Shown piece by piece: positions 51,882 to 60,132 of a stretch of 64,000 nucleotides of DNA. The stretch lies in assembly GCA_016718525.1 (NCBI GenBank), contig JADKDD010000001.1, positions 248,001 to 312,000 of the forward strand. The letters run 5' to 3'. Each line of letters begins with the position of its first letter. The stretch's first letter is position 1. The translations under genes were made by a program, and so were the position numbers. The notes beneath the pieces were generated by a model. The model saw only the letters and a list, made by a program, of their open reading frames with translations. It was not told the DNA's origin and searched no databases. The DNA is from Rhodocyclaceae bacterium. GTDB lineage: Bacteria; Pseudomonadota; Gammaproteobacteria; Burkholderiales; Rhodocyclaceae.

Positions 51882-52115
51882 ATGGGCAGTCTGTACACCG
51901 TGCTGTGGCCATCTTTTCTGGTTGCCGGAATTGCTGAAGGCATCTTTTTTACCGTGATCAACCCGCAAGAACTTTATCTGTTCGGGCAAGCCGTTGAGTT
52001 CTCGCACACGGCGACTTACTCGTTCGGCTTCTTCGCGTTCTGGAGTGTTTGCGCAGCTTCCAGTTGGCTGACCAGCTACCTGTCACGAAGTGCTGCGGAA
52101 GTGAATCAGAAATGA
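51882..52115 (+). CDS. 77-residue two-helix membrane protein of the cbb3 locus
   Basis: From the ATG at 51882, with AAGGAGTAAAAA just upstream and only 4 bp after ccoH. It has two membrane helices: LYTVLWPSFLVAGIAEGIFFTVI and TATYSFGFFAFWSVCAASSWLTSYL, joined by a polar loop (NPQELYLFGQAVEFSH). Such a small protein recurs at this place in betaproteobacterial cbb3 clusters as far as I recall, but has no accepted name. Its position suggests a part in oxidase assembly. Confidence 0.75.
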   Translation: MGSLYTVLWPSFLVAGIAEGIFFTVINPQELYLFGQAVEFSHTATYSFGFFAFWSVCAASSWLTSYLSRSAAEVNQK

Positions 52116-52227
52116 GCGGTTGGAAATGGCGTGTAGTGTCGGCTTAGTACAGCCGACCCGCTACACAGGCGCAAAGCAATGCTTTGCGAAACCCCTGTTC
52201 CGCCGCCGTCTAAAGCTAAAAGCATTT

Positions 52228-52320
52228 GACAGGATTGACAGGATTGACAGGATTGACAGGATAATCAGGATGAAGTCAAAACTGCTTTTTGTCTTTGCTT
52301 TTCATCCTGTTCATCCTGTT
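52228..52320 (+). repeat. GACAGGATT nonamer array with inverted arm
   Basis: Four tandem nonamers (GACAGGATT three times, then GACAGGATA) at 52228-52263, followed by ATCAGGATGAAG. After a 30-bp spacer the reversed units CATCCTGTT CATCCTGTT lie at 52303-52320 and can pair with the first arm. This kind of ACAGGATNN array is dispersed in many bacterial genomes with no settled function. It occupies the gap between the cbb3 locus and the convergent GST gene. Confidence 0.8.
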
Positions 52321-52355
52321 AAAAAAAGATTTTGACTTTCGCATAGCCAATCAAA

Positions 52356-53120
52356 TTACTCCGGCCATAGGACCCGCTCAGCTTTGATTTCGTCAAGGAA
52401 CCATTCGTGAAAGCCGCGCGCAAGTAGCCATTCGATGCGATCACCTCGCCAGAAAATCTTGTTTCGCTCAAAATCGGATGTAGTGCCGATTGTTTTCATG
52501 AAATCTGCAGTACGGCGGAGGTCGTTGGCGAACACGCTGTCACGCCGCATGGCCGCAAACCATGCGCTAAGCCGGGGATAGTCATTGCTTTCAAGGGTAA
52601 ACCCGAGAGGTCGCAAGGCGGCGAGATGGGGCCACAGTGCAAATTCGGCGATGGTCATGTGACCAAACGGTAGCGGTGATGGATAGTTGGCAAGTACCGC
52701 CTCAATACGCGCGAACAATCCATTTAAATCCTGTTGACCAGCTTCCTTTAGCCCGGGAAGCGGTGGATCCGGTCGCTCCGCCCAAGTCCAAATCGAGCAG
52801 TTGAGCAAGATTGCGTCGATCCGCGTGTCGGCGAGTCGCTCGAGTGCGCGCGCCGCTACTCGCGCCTTGAGGTCACCAGGATAAATCGGGCGCTGTGGAT
52901 ATTTTTGATCGAGGTAAGCCAGAATATCGCTCGAGTTGACCACGCAGATATCGTCGTCGACCAATACAGGAACCTCAGCACGCGGATTGACTTGCAGCAG
53001 GCGTTCTCGATTGCCGTGACTTAAGGCATCAACAGTCTCGTGGCTCAGACACTTGTATTCGAGCGCCATGGCAACTTTGCGCGCGAAGGGAGAGAAGCCG
53101 TTGGAGAATAATGTCAGCAT
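52356..53120 (-). CDS. Glutathione S-transferase family protein
   Basis: 254 residues: N-terminal thioredoxin-like domain LTLFSNGFSPFARKVAMALEYKCLSHETVDAL with Ser as the likely catalytic residue, RAEVPVLVDDDICVVNSSDILAYLDQKYP, then the helical domain. The last 40 residues (FERNKIFWRGDRIEWLLARGFHEWFLDEIKAERVLWPE) extend beyond typical GSTs. It has no obvious operon partner. Substrate unknown. Confidence 0.88.
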   Translation of the reverse strand: MLTLFSNGFSPFARKVAMALEYKCLSHETVDALSHGNRERLLQVNPRAEVPVLVDDDICVVNSSDILAYLDQKYPQRPIYPGDLKARVAARALERLADTRIDAILLNCSIWTWAERPDPPLPGLKEAGQQDLNGLFARIEAVLANYPSPLPFGHMTIAEFALWPHLAALRPLGFTLESNDYPRLSAWFAAMRRDSVFANDLRRTADFMKTIGTTSDFERNKIFWRGDRIEWLLARGFHEWFLDEIKAERVLWPE

Positions 53121-53277
53121 GTTTAAGTCCGTCCTTGCGCGAATACAGGAGGACCAACTTTAGCGGAGAATCGCCGCACGTCACTTTTGGTGCGGTCACG
53201 TCTTCAAATTGTCGACGGGTCAAAACTAGGCAAACTGGACAAGTCAGTCTACCGGCCGGACCGTCATTGCGACAACG

Positions 53278-53724
53278 CTATGAACGATAAACCAGCACTG
53301 GAATCTTGGTGTGTGTCAGCACCTTTTGTGTTTCCGAGCCAAGCAACAGTGCCGACAGGCCACGCCGGCCATGGGATGCCATAAAGATCAGATCACAGCC
53401 GCTGTCTTCAGCGCAATCAATAATCGCCTGATAAGGCAACTCGCTGGTCGCTGATTTCGTTTCACAACTTACACCTGCCGCCTCCGACATGGCTTTACAA
53501 GCGGACAGGATGTCCGTTGCACGCTGGTCGGCTTGTTGCGAAAAGGCTTCCGGCGTATTGGGATCAACCAACACCCCCTCGCCGTAAAACACGACGGTGT
53601 AATCGGGTTTGGCATAAAAAAATGTAATCCGCGCGCCTGCTTCACTGGCGAAGGCAATCGCGCGATTCACCGTAAGCGTCGAAAATTCGCTGCCGTCGGT
53701 TGGAACAAGCAAATGCTTAAACAT
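53278..53724 (-). CDS. Universal stress protein (UspA family)
   Basis: 148 residues: MFKHLLVPTDGSEFSTLTVNRAIAFASEAGARITFFYAKPDY. Near the end it has GCDLIFMASHGRRGLSALLLGSETQKVLTHTKIPVLVYR, containing the ATP-binding G-x2-G-x9-G(S/T) pattern. Usp proteins support survival under starvation and low oxygen. An FNR box with a well-placed -10 element lies 99-112 bp upstream, so anaerobic induction is likely. Confidence 0.92.
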   Translation of the reverse strand: MFKHLLVPTDGSEFSTLTVNRAIAFASEAGARITFFYAKPDYTVVFYGEGVLVDPNTPEAFSQQADQRATDILSACKAMSEAAGVSCETKSATSELPYQAIIDCAEDSGCDLIFMASHGRRGLSALLLGSETQKVLTHTKIPVLVYRS

Positions 53725-53822
53725 GATTTTCCCTTTCTATCAAGGATGAACAAGGATGCGCACCTAAACAGGGGTGCACTAATCACCTAGTTGCAGTGTA
53801 CGCCGCGACTACCTCAATCGGG

Positions 53823-53836
53823 TTGACTCAAGTCAA
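53823..53836 (-). promoter_or_regulatory. FNR box of the usp promoter
   Basis: TTGAC-TCAA-GTCAA, fully symmetric. On the minus strand TACACT (53800-53795) lies 32 bp centre to centre downstream, the class II position. The predicted start near 53789 gives a leader of about 65 bp to the usp ATG. Confidence 0.82.
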
Positions 53837-53851
53837 AGGCTATCCGATGAC

Positions 53852-54604
53852 CTAGCAGGTCTGCGTGTGCGCCAGCATTTTCTTAAGACCGTCGAGCGAG
53901 GTAATCCGGATATATTTTTGCTGGACCTGGATAAGTTCGCTATCTTGCAACTGGGACAAGGCACGGCTGACTGTCTCGAGTTTGAGTCCCAGGTAAGAGC
54001 CAATTTCGTCGCGAGTGGCTCTCAGGTGAAATTCCGTGGGTGAGTAGCCGCGAGCGGCATATCGTTGCGACAAATTAAGCAAAAAGGCCACCAGGCGTTC
54101 TTCAGCGCGCAAGGTCCCCAAGAGCATCATGATGCCGTGATCGCGCACGATCTCGCGGCTCATCACACGATGAAAGTGCCGCTGCAAGGTAGGGATGGTC
54201 GCCGACAAGTGTTCCAGCTCCGCAAACGGTATGACACAGACCTCACTATCTTCCAAGGCAACCGCATTGCACGCATGCGCATCCCCACTGATGCCATCCA
54301 TACCAAGAATTTCCCCGTGCATTTGAAAACCAGTGACATGATCACGACCATCCTCGGTGACCACGTCAGTCTTGAAAAAACCTGTTTTGATTGCATAAAT
54401 CGCGCTGAAGGGATCCCCATTGCGATACAAATGCTCACCGCGCTTAAGTTTTTGGCGGACACCGACCATATCATCAAGTTGCTGCAATTCCGCATCAGAT
54501 AATCCCTGCGGCAGACATAGTTCGCGGGCATTGCACTGCGCGCAGGCATCCTTCAAACTGTGCAACTTAATTGCGGGTATCACCTGTAGGGCAACGGCTT
54601 TCAT
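53852..54604 (-). CDS. Second Fnr-type transcription regulator
   Basis: 250 residues from the ATG at 54604 (the frame extends to 54700 without support). The cysteines CAQCNARELC and SEVCVIPF provide the four [4Fe-4S] ligands. The sensor barrel includes GFQMHGEILGMDGISGDAHACNAVALED. The HTH is TRDEIGSYLGLKLETVSRALSQLQ, again with E-x-x-S-R. It differs clearly in sequence from the Fnr at 36080 but keeps the same DNA-reading residues, so both should see the same boxes. An FNR-like box overlaps its putative -35. Confidence 0.92.
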   Translation of the reverse strand: MKAVALQVIPAIKLHSLKDACAQCNARELCLPQGLSDAELQQLDDMVGVRQKLKRGEHLYRNGDPFSAIYAIKTGFFKTDVVTEDGRDHVTGFQMHGEILGMDGISGDAHACNAVALEDSEVCVIPFAELEHLSATIPTLQRHFHRVMSREIVRDHGIMMLLGTLRAEERLVAFLLNLSQRYAARGYSPTEFHLRATRDEIGSYLGLKLETVSRALSQLQDSELIQVQQKYIRITSLDGLKKMLAHTQTC

Positions 54605-54634
54605 CGACAGTTTTCCAATTAGATTAAAGTTCGG

Positions 54635-54648
54635 TTGACCTGAATCAA
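54635..54648. promoter_or_regulatory. FNR box between the second fnr and hemN
   Basis: TTGAC-CTGA-ATCAA in the 84-bp divergent gap. For hemN the class II geometry gives a start near 54683, only 6 bp before the ATG. For the minus-strand fnr the box overlaps a -35-like TTGATT (54648-54643), 16 bp from TAATCT (54626-54621), which would give repression. Confidence 0.75.
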
Positions 54649-54688
54649 TGCGATTTTTGACATCACGTGCATCCTGCTCATCGAAACT

Positions 54689-56089
54689 ATGGACACCCAA
54701 GAACTCATTTTTGATACATCGCTCATAAAACAGTACGACGTGAGCGGACCGCGCTACACCTCGTACCCTACAGCCGACCGTTTTGTTGAAGCTTTTGGTG
54801 CAGAGGACTACAGCACTTGGCTCGGCCGCCGGACCGTTGACGGTGGCGGGCTAGGGCTAAGTCGTCCGCTTTCATTGTACGTGCATCTGCCATTTTGCCG
54901 CAGTATCTGCTATTACTGCGCATGCAACAAAATAATTACCAAAGATCATGGCCGGTCGGCCAAGTACATCAAATACTTGGGTAAAGAGTTTGCGCTCGCG
55001 GCGGGTTTGGTCGATGGCAGCCGTGACGTTGTGCAACTGCATTTTGGCGGCGGTACGCCAACCTTTCTGTCGGACGACGAGATGCGCCAGCTGATGGAGC
55101 AGATTCGCCGTCACTTCAATCTTCTGCCGGACGGAGAATTCTCAATTGAAGTCGATCCTCGCGGCCTTGGCCGTGAAACCATCAAGTTGCTCTCTGAGGT
55201 GGGTTTCAATCGGATGAGTATTGGCGTGCAGGATTTTGATCCGCGTGTACAGATCGCCGTGAATCGCATCCAGTCGCTTGAGGAGACCCGCGCTGTGATC
55301 GAAGCGGCGCGCGAATTCGGGTTCAAAGGGATTTCGCTGGATTTGATCTACGGTTTGCCGCACCAGAATGTGATGAGTTTCAACCGGACGCTGGATGATG
55401 TCATCGCCCTTTCACCGGATCGATTGTCGATTTATAACTACGCTCACCTTCCCACCGTTGCCAAGCCGCAACGGCGAATTAGCGAAGCTCACCTTCCCTT
55501 ACCGGAGGCGCGATTGCAAATTCTGCAGTTGGCGATTCGGCGCATGCGCGAGGCGGGATATGTGTTCATTGGCATGGATCATTTTGCCAAGCCCGATGAC
55601 GAATTGACGGTCGCGCAAAAGCAAGGTCGCTTGCACCGGAATTTCCAGGGCTACTCAACCCATGCGGATGCTGACCTTCTGTCATTCGGCGTTTCGGCAA
55701 TCAGCAAAGTCGGTCCGAGTTATTGCCAGAACGTGCGTACCCTCGACGATTACTATGACCGCCTGGATCGTGATGAGTTGCCGGTCATGCGCGGCGTTGT
55801 GTTGAGCGCCGACGATCTGCTTCGACGCAGCATCATTGGCGCATTGATGTGTCACTTTGCGCTCTCCATTGATTCGATTGAAATCGCACATCTCGTTGAT
55901 TTCAAAACGTACTTTGCGGCGGAATTGGAAGCATTGCGGGAAATGGAAACGAGTGGTCTGCTCAAAATTGACGCGCACTGGATCACGGTGTTGCCGCGCG
56001 GACGCCTTTTGGTCAGGGCGATTGCCATGGTCTTCGACCGGTATCTGCGAGTGGAACAGGCACACGCACGTTACTCAAAGGTCATTTAG
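54689..56089 (+). CDS. hemN: Oxygen-independent coproporphyrinogen III oxidase
   Basis: 466 residues, radical SAM: YVHLPFCRSICYYCACNK carries the CxxxCxxC cluster plus the extra Cys typical of true HemN, near residue 70. GGGTPTFLSDDEMRQLM, SIGVQDFDPRVQIAVNRIQ, and GMDHFAKPDDELTVAQKQGRLHRNFQGYSTHADADLL are all canonical. It makes protoporphyrinogen IX without oxygen, supplying heme for the cbb3 oxidase. The start agrees with other HemN proteins (LIxxYDxSGPRYTSYPTADRF), although no Shine-Dalgarno is visible. Confidence 0.95.
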   Translation: MDTQELIFDTSLIKQYDVSGPRYTSYPTADRFVEAFGAEDYSTWLGRRTVDGGGLGLSRPLSLYVHLPFCRSICYYCACNKIITKDHGRSAKYIKYLGKEFALAAGLVDGSRDVVQLHFGGGTPTFLSDDEMRQLMEQIRRHFNLLPDGEFSIEVDPRGLGRETIKLLSEVGFNRMSIGVQDFDPRVQIAVNRIQSLEETRAVIEAAREFGFKGISLDLIYGLPHQNVMSFNRTLDDVIALSPDRLSIYNYAHLPTVAKPQRRISEAHLPLPEARLQILQLAIRRMREAGYVFIGMDHFAKPDDELTVAQKQGRLHRNFQGYSTHADADLLSFGVSAISKVGPSYCQNVRTLDDYYDRLDRDELPVMRGVVLSADDLLRRSIIGALMCHFALSIDSIEIAHLVDFKTYFAAELEALREMETSGLLKIDAHWITVLPRGRLLVRAIAMVFDRYLRVEQAHARYSKVI

Positions 56090-56197
56090 TTTCATTCTGG
56101 AAGAAGTTTCCCAGGTCATTCTCCAATGCGCTTAAACCTGGCGCTGGCGTGAGAAAATCTGCTGCTCCGATTCTCTGCGGCAACGCAATCCCATCAG

Positions 56198-56938
56198 ATG
56201 CCTGACACCGGTTTTCTCGCTGTGTTTCTCATTGGTTTGCTCGGTGGTGTGCATTGCGCAGGTATGTGCGGCGGCATTGTGTCTGCATTGAGTTTCCAGG
56301 ACCAATCGATAAAGACTGTGGCTTTTCCTGTATCACCGGTTACCGCGCCAAAGTTGTGGCATCTGCACTTGGCCTACAACTTTGGCCGGATTTTCAGTTA
56401 CACCGTGGCCGGCGCCATCATGGGCGGTCTGGGTAGCATGGGATTGCTGTTGAACGGGGTATTGCCGGTACAGATGGGTCTATATCTTGCTGCCAATCTG
56501 ATGATGATTGCGCTGGGGATTTACCTGATCGGCGTAACTCAGTCACTGGCCTTTACTGAGCGCGCTGGACAATGGCTGTGGCGACGGGTTCAGCCATTGA
56601 CGCGACAATTTTTACCTGCCCGTACAGTAAGTCAGGCGCTTCCCTTGGGCATGTTGTGGGGCTGGTTGCCATGCGGCTTGGTGTATAGCGTGCTGGCGAT
56701 GACACTGCTCACGGGTAGTGCCGCGCGCGGCGCCGCGACCATGTTGGCATTCGGTTTGGGCACCTTACCCAATTTGATGGCGGCGGGGCTATTGGTGGCG
56801 AAGTTCCGCAAGATCGTGCAAGACCGGGTGTTGCGTTTGTCGGCAGGCTTGTTGGTGTTGTCGTTTGGACTTTGGGGCTTAATTAATGCCAGCGATTTGG
56901 GTGGTCGTTTGTGGGCAGGGGTCGTCTGTCATTTGTGA
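56198..56938 (+). CDS. Sulfite exporter TauE/SafE-like membrane protein of cbb3 loci
   Basis: 246 residues with about six membrane helices and the HCAGMCGGIV motif near residue 20, plus LPLGMLWGWLPCGLVYSVLAMTLLTGSA. This is the UreH/DsbD-like transmembrane domain family found beside ccoI, ccoS or hemN in many cbb3 clusters. It is thought to take part in metal or redox handling for oxidase assembly. The Cys pairs (HC-MC, PC) would be redox or copper-active. The last 10 bp overlap the convergent hydrolase. Confidence 0.85.
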   Translation: MPDTGFLAVFLIGLLGGVHCAGMCGGIVSALSFQDQSIKTVAFPVSPVTAPKLWHLHLAYNFGRIFSYTVAGAIMGGLGSMGLLLNGVLPVQMGLYLAANLMMIALGIYLIGVTQSLAFTERAGQWLWRRVQPLTRQFLPARTVSQALPLGMLWGWLPCGLVYSVLAMTLLTGSAARGAATMLAFGLGTLPNLMAAGLLVAKFRKIVQDRVLRLSAGLLVLSFGLWGLINASDLGGRLWAGVVCHL

Positions 56939-57738
56939 TTGAGCCAGGCGAGCAAACGCGCATTGAACAACCCCGTTTGTTCAACCATCACCCAATGCCC
57001 TGTGGCAAATCCGTGCGCCTCGCATCCTGGTTGTTTGGCCAGGTGCGCTAACCATTCGGGCGAGTGAAACATAAACGGTTTGCGTTCGGCGTAGATGTAG
57101 AGCAGGGGACAAGCAAAGACGACCTGGGCAGCCTGTTTCAGGCCCCCTTTCAAGCCAAACCAACGCATCGCGTATGGAAAATTCATCTGCCAACAGATGC
57201 CGGCCGGATCCGCACGGCAGCGCATTGCTTGCGCCATTTTTCGCACCATCCAATTGCCAACTCGTTCCATGCCGGCAATGCCCAACTTCCAGGAAATGGC
57301 CAACCAGAATTGGTAGCCAAATATTTTCAGCTTCGCCGCAAACGAAAGCGAGCGAGAACACGCCTCCGAGTTGTAGTCACCAATATCCACAGCAGCAATC
57401 CGTTGCACGCGTTCAGGGTGACGGGCTGCAAATTCATAACCAAAAATACAACCCCAGTCGTGCAGCACCAAGGTGAGTTTTTCACCCGGACTAACGGCAT
57501 CGGCAATCTGCCGGATCATTTCGGTCAGTTCGGTCAAACTATTGGCCTGTGGTGGCTTGTAGATATCGAAACCGGGCAATGTGAAGCGTACGCAGCGGTA
57601 CTGCGAGCTTAGTGCAGCGACAGTGTTGTCCCACAATCGATAACTGTCCGGCCAACCGTGAATCATTAACAGCGTTTCACTGCCGGCACCGTCAATGAAA
57701 ACGTCAACGCCCGCAACGCGAAGCCTGGTTTGATTCAT
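56929..57738 (-). CDS. Alpha/beta hydrolase
   Basis: 269 residues: LLMIHGWPDSYRLWDNTVAAL opens the fold with the HGWPDS motif of epoxide hydrolases and haloalkane dehalogenases. The nucleophile elbow is LTLVLHDWGCIFGYEFAARHPERV, where Asp replaces Ser (HDWG), as in those two enzyme classes. A late His lies in GFATGHWVMVEQ. This favours epoxide hydrolase-type chemistry over esterase. It overlaps the upstream peptidase gene by 4 bp. Confidence 0.85.
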   Translation of the reverse strand: MNQTRLRVAGVDVFIDGAGSETLLMIHGWPDSYRLWDNTVAALSSQYRCVRFTLPGFDIYKPPQANSLTELTEMIRQIADAVSPGEKLTLVLHDWGCIFGYEFAARHPERVQRIAAVDIGDYNSEACSRSLSFAAKLKIFGYQFWLAISWKLGIAGMERVGNWMVRKMAQAMRCRADPAGICWQMNFPYAMRWFGLKGGLKQAAQVVFACPLLYIYAERKPFMFHSPEWLAHLAKQPGCEAHGFATGHWVMVEQTGLFNARLLAWLNHK

Positions 57739-58787
57739 TTCGCCACGCTAACTGCATTTGCAACCTGCCACTGGCCGCCATGAAATACTACCTCGTCATC
57801 CAAGGTGACAGATTCGGTTACTGCAAACACGTCGACGTGGTGCCGCGCCTCTGCGCGGCGGATATTCGGTTTACTGTAGACGCCGTGTTTGGCGCCAAGC
57901 GACAAGTGGATGCCACACATCCGCTCAAAGGTGCCGATATCGCTTACCGTCCGTTCCGGCGAAAAGGCACGATTCATCCCGAAACCCAACTCGCGTAACC
58001 AGACTTCGCCCTCGGCAGCGCGAATGTTGGCCAACACCACGTCGAACTCCGGTGTTGAATCGATGGCATCAATCACCCGACCTTTTTCGACAACCAACGT
58101 GATTGGTTGGGCTGGTTGGTTTACCGAGTAAGTGGTGTCACCGAAAACGAAAATCCGCACCCGGCCGTTCACTGCTTCCAGATCCTGTGCTTCGGTAAAG
58201 ACTTCACCGATCGGGAACTGCCCGCCGACATTCGGCATTCCTGAATAATCGCCGACGTTGAGCTTGGCTGACTCGAACGGGGAGTCAAAGCGCAAAGTCT
58301 CGCCACCGCTATGTACCGCGCCGTATTTGGCAAGGTCAATTCGCGATTTCAGTGCGCGACCAATGCCCCGGTAATACACCGGGTCGTAGGCAAGCGAATC
58401 AATGTAATAGGCTGTTTGTTGTCCACACATCCGGCTTAAATGCGGATGCTCAATCACTTTCAAACCCCGCTTGAACAACTCGACGCGTATACGGAAGGCT
58501 TCGAGGCGAAAGCTGGTTGACTGGATCAGGATCACCAAATCACGTGCGGTTAGTTGCGCAAAAGCATCCAGTACAACTTGGGGCGTGACCGCATCGAAAT
58601 CGATGAACTGCGCATCCGGCAGACAGCGCCGGTATGCCTGCGATAGCGTGACTGCGAGTGCGCAACCGGAATCGGCGACGATGATCGCCCGGCGTTCGTC
58701 GGTGTGTTTGATTGCCAGCGTCAGGATGTCGCCCACGTGGCGCGTCGCAGTGTCGACCTCGGTTGCATGAGGAGAGGAGTTGTTCAT
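57735..58787 (-). CDS. M29 aminopeptidase/NicX-like metal hydrolase
   Basis: 350 residues from the ATG at 58787, with GGAGAGGAG close upstream. The frame to 58883 adds an implausible leader. The C-terminal half has the ligand pattern of the M29 (AmpS/AmpT) and NicX fold: EVWLRELGFGMNRAFSPERT, then MCGIHLSLGAKHGVYSKPN and HHVDVFAVTESVTLDDEVVFHGG. It also has SGGETLRFDSPFESAKLNVGDYSGMPNVGGQFPIGEVFTEA. It is likely a metal-dependent peptidase or ring-opening hydrolase; sequence alone does not decide. It overlaps the hydrolase gene by 4 bp. Confidence 0.72.
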   Translation of the reverse strand: MNNSSPHATEVDTATRHVGDILTLAIKHTDERRAIIVADSGCALAVTLSQAYRRCLPDAQFIDFDAVTPQVVLDAFAQLTARDLVILIQSTSFRLEAFRIRVELFKRGLKVIEHPHLSRMCGQQTAYYIDSLAYDPVYYRGIGRALKSRIDLAKYGAVHSGGETLRFDSPFESAKLNVGDYSGMPNVGGQFPIGEVFTEAQDLEAVNGRVRIFVFGDTTYSVNQPAQPITLVVEKGRVIDAIDSTPEFDVVLANIRAAEGEVWLRELGFGMNRAFSPERTVSDIGTFERMCGIHLSLGAKHGVYSKPNIRRAEARHHVDVFAVTESVTLDDEVVFHGGQWQVANAVSVAK

Positions 58788-58853
58788 ACGTGATAGCGGT
58801 TGCGCGGAGAGGCGAATGATAGGCGGTAGTTGGCGTGACGAATAGCAATTTGC

Positions 58854-58878
58854 CAGTTGGTGCTGGTCACACGCCGTT
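58854..58878 (+). repeat. 25-bp interspersed repeat copy at the MaoC gene start
   Basis: CAGTTGGTGCTG then GTCACACGCCGTT, 24 of 25 matches to the consensus. CCAG and CTGG flank the TTGGTG loop. GGCGTGAC at 58832-58839 can also pair imperfectly with GTCACACGCC. If the GTG at 58835 were the start it would encode PVGAGHTPL. Confidence 0.7.
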
Positions 58879-58912
58879 GCCAACCTCTTCGTCGGCCACA
58901 GTTTTTCCGGTT

Positions 58913-59821
58913 ATGCTGAGCGGCCATATTCATTTCGCCACAAAAATGCCCGCCCTCAACGCTAAAGACATTCCCTCATCACTGGCGTCCGCAATTGGCC
59001 TTTTTCGCCATCCACGTCGCGGGCTGACTGATCCCGCACAGTTGCCACGCATTGAGCGCTCATTGGCGAGTGCAAAAATCGACATGGCATGGCTGGCGGG
59101 TTATCGTAAATGCGTCGGGCTGCCAACTGGCGAGCGCGCATTGCCACCGCTGGTCCTGCAGATCGTCGCAGCTCCATTGCATCTGGCAATTCTTGCTGAT
59201 GGCCGTTTCCCGTTTCGCGCCTTGGGTTTAGTGCATATGACCCAACACGTCACTCAAAGTCAGTCAATTTCGGCAAATGCCAGCATAGATTTGGTGGCCT
59301 ATACCACCGACGCACAATGGGAAAAGCGCGGCATGAGTTTTGGCTTGGTCACCGAAGCGCGGATCGACGGCAAACTTGCCTGGCGGGGTATAACAAGGGC
59401 ATTGGCAGTGGGTAAATCGCCACTAACGGCGGGGCAGGGAAAGCCGCGCCTGCGCGTAATTGATCCACCCAAAAATCCTCGCATCGAACAACAAATTGAG
59501 GTTGCGGAAAATTGCGGCAGGCGTTACGCCAGAATTGCCGGAGACCGCAACCCTATCCACCAGCATGCCTTGCTGGCCAGGTTCTTCGGCTTGAAGCGCG
59601 CCATCGTGCATGGCACCTGGACCCTGGCTCGAGCCTTGGCGCTGGCCGAATTGCCTGATAGCGACTCATTCAAGTTCAATGCGGTATTCCTGCGGCCAGT
59701 CGAATTGCCATCGCAGATTTGGGTGAGAGCCTACATAGAAACAGGTGGTTTGCCAGCGCAGGTATTAGTGCAAAACCACGCAGGTACGACAAATCATTTG
59801 ATCGTCGAGTTTGAGGAGTGA
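58913..59821 (+). CDS. MaoC-like acyl dehydratase domain protein
   Basis: 302 residues from the ATG at 58913; starts at 58835 (GTG) and 58946 (ATG) are also possible. The C-terminal hot-dog domain has the hydratase motif: YARIAGDRNPIHQHALLARFFGLKRAIVHGTWTLARAL near residue 200. The N-terminal half (LPPLVLQIVAAPLHLAIL, FPFRALGLVHMTQHVTQSQ) is a degenerate second hot-dog. MaoC proteins hydrate enoyl-CoA or enoyl-ACP. The extra upstream residues of the 58835 frame come from the 25-bp repeat, so I doubt them. Confidence 0.82.
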   Translation: MLSGHIHFATKMPALNAKDIPSSLASAIGLFRHPRRGLTDPAQLPRIERSLASAKIDMAWLAGYRKCVGLPTGERALPPLVLQIVAAPLHLAILADGRFPFRALGLVHMTQHVTQSQSISANASIDLVAYTTDAQWEKRGMSFGLVTEARIDGKLAWRGITRALAVGKSPLTAGQGKPRLRVIDPPKNPRIEQQIEVAENCGRRYARIAGDRNPIHQHALLARFFGLKRAIVHGTWTLARALALAELPDSDSFKFNAVFLRPVELPSQIWVRAYIETGGLPAQVLVQNHAGTTNHLIVEFEE

Positions 59822-59826
59822 ATTCA

Positions 59827-60132
59827 ATGAGCAGCGACGAAGCGAGACCACTCAATGAAATTTGCCCGGGCATTTACCGGCACTACAAGGGCAATCTGTA
59901 TGAGGTGATCGGCAGCGTCCGGCATAGCGAAACGCTTGAGGAGCTTACGCTCTATCGCGCGCTTTACGGCGAGCATGGTCTATGGGTCAGGCCAAGTGCA
60001 ATGTTCAATGAAGTCGTGTGGATCGACGGAAAAGCATTGCCGCGCTTCGCGTTGTGTAACCGGAATGGACTCCCTCTCGACCACTCAGAAGTGTCGGCAA
60101 ATAAGAACCAGCCTATTTCGCAGAATCGGTAA
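59827..60132 (+). CDS. DUF1653 domain-containing protein
   Basis: 101 residues: GIYRHYKGNLYEVIGSVRHSETLEELTLYRALYGEHGLWVRPSAMFNEVVWIDGKALPRF is a full DUF1653 domain, a small beta-rich cytosolic fold of unknown function common in proteobacteria. The ATG at 59827 has GAGGAG upstream. The downstream end overlaps the convergent AI-2E transporter by 20 bp. Confidence 0.9.
   Translation: MSSDEARPLNEICPGIYRHYKGNLYEVIGSVRHSETLEELTLYRALYGEHGLWVRPSAMFNEVVWIDGKALPRFALCNRNGLPLDHSEVSANKNQPISQNR

Noticed and set aside
52228..52263. Possible CRISPR array
   Set aside because: The 9-bp units are directly adjacent with no spacers, and there are no cas genes. It is a simple nonamer tandem array.
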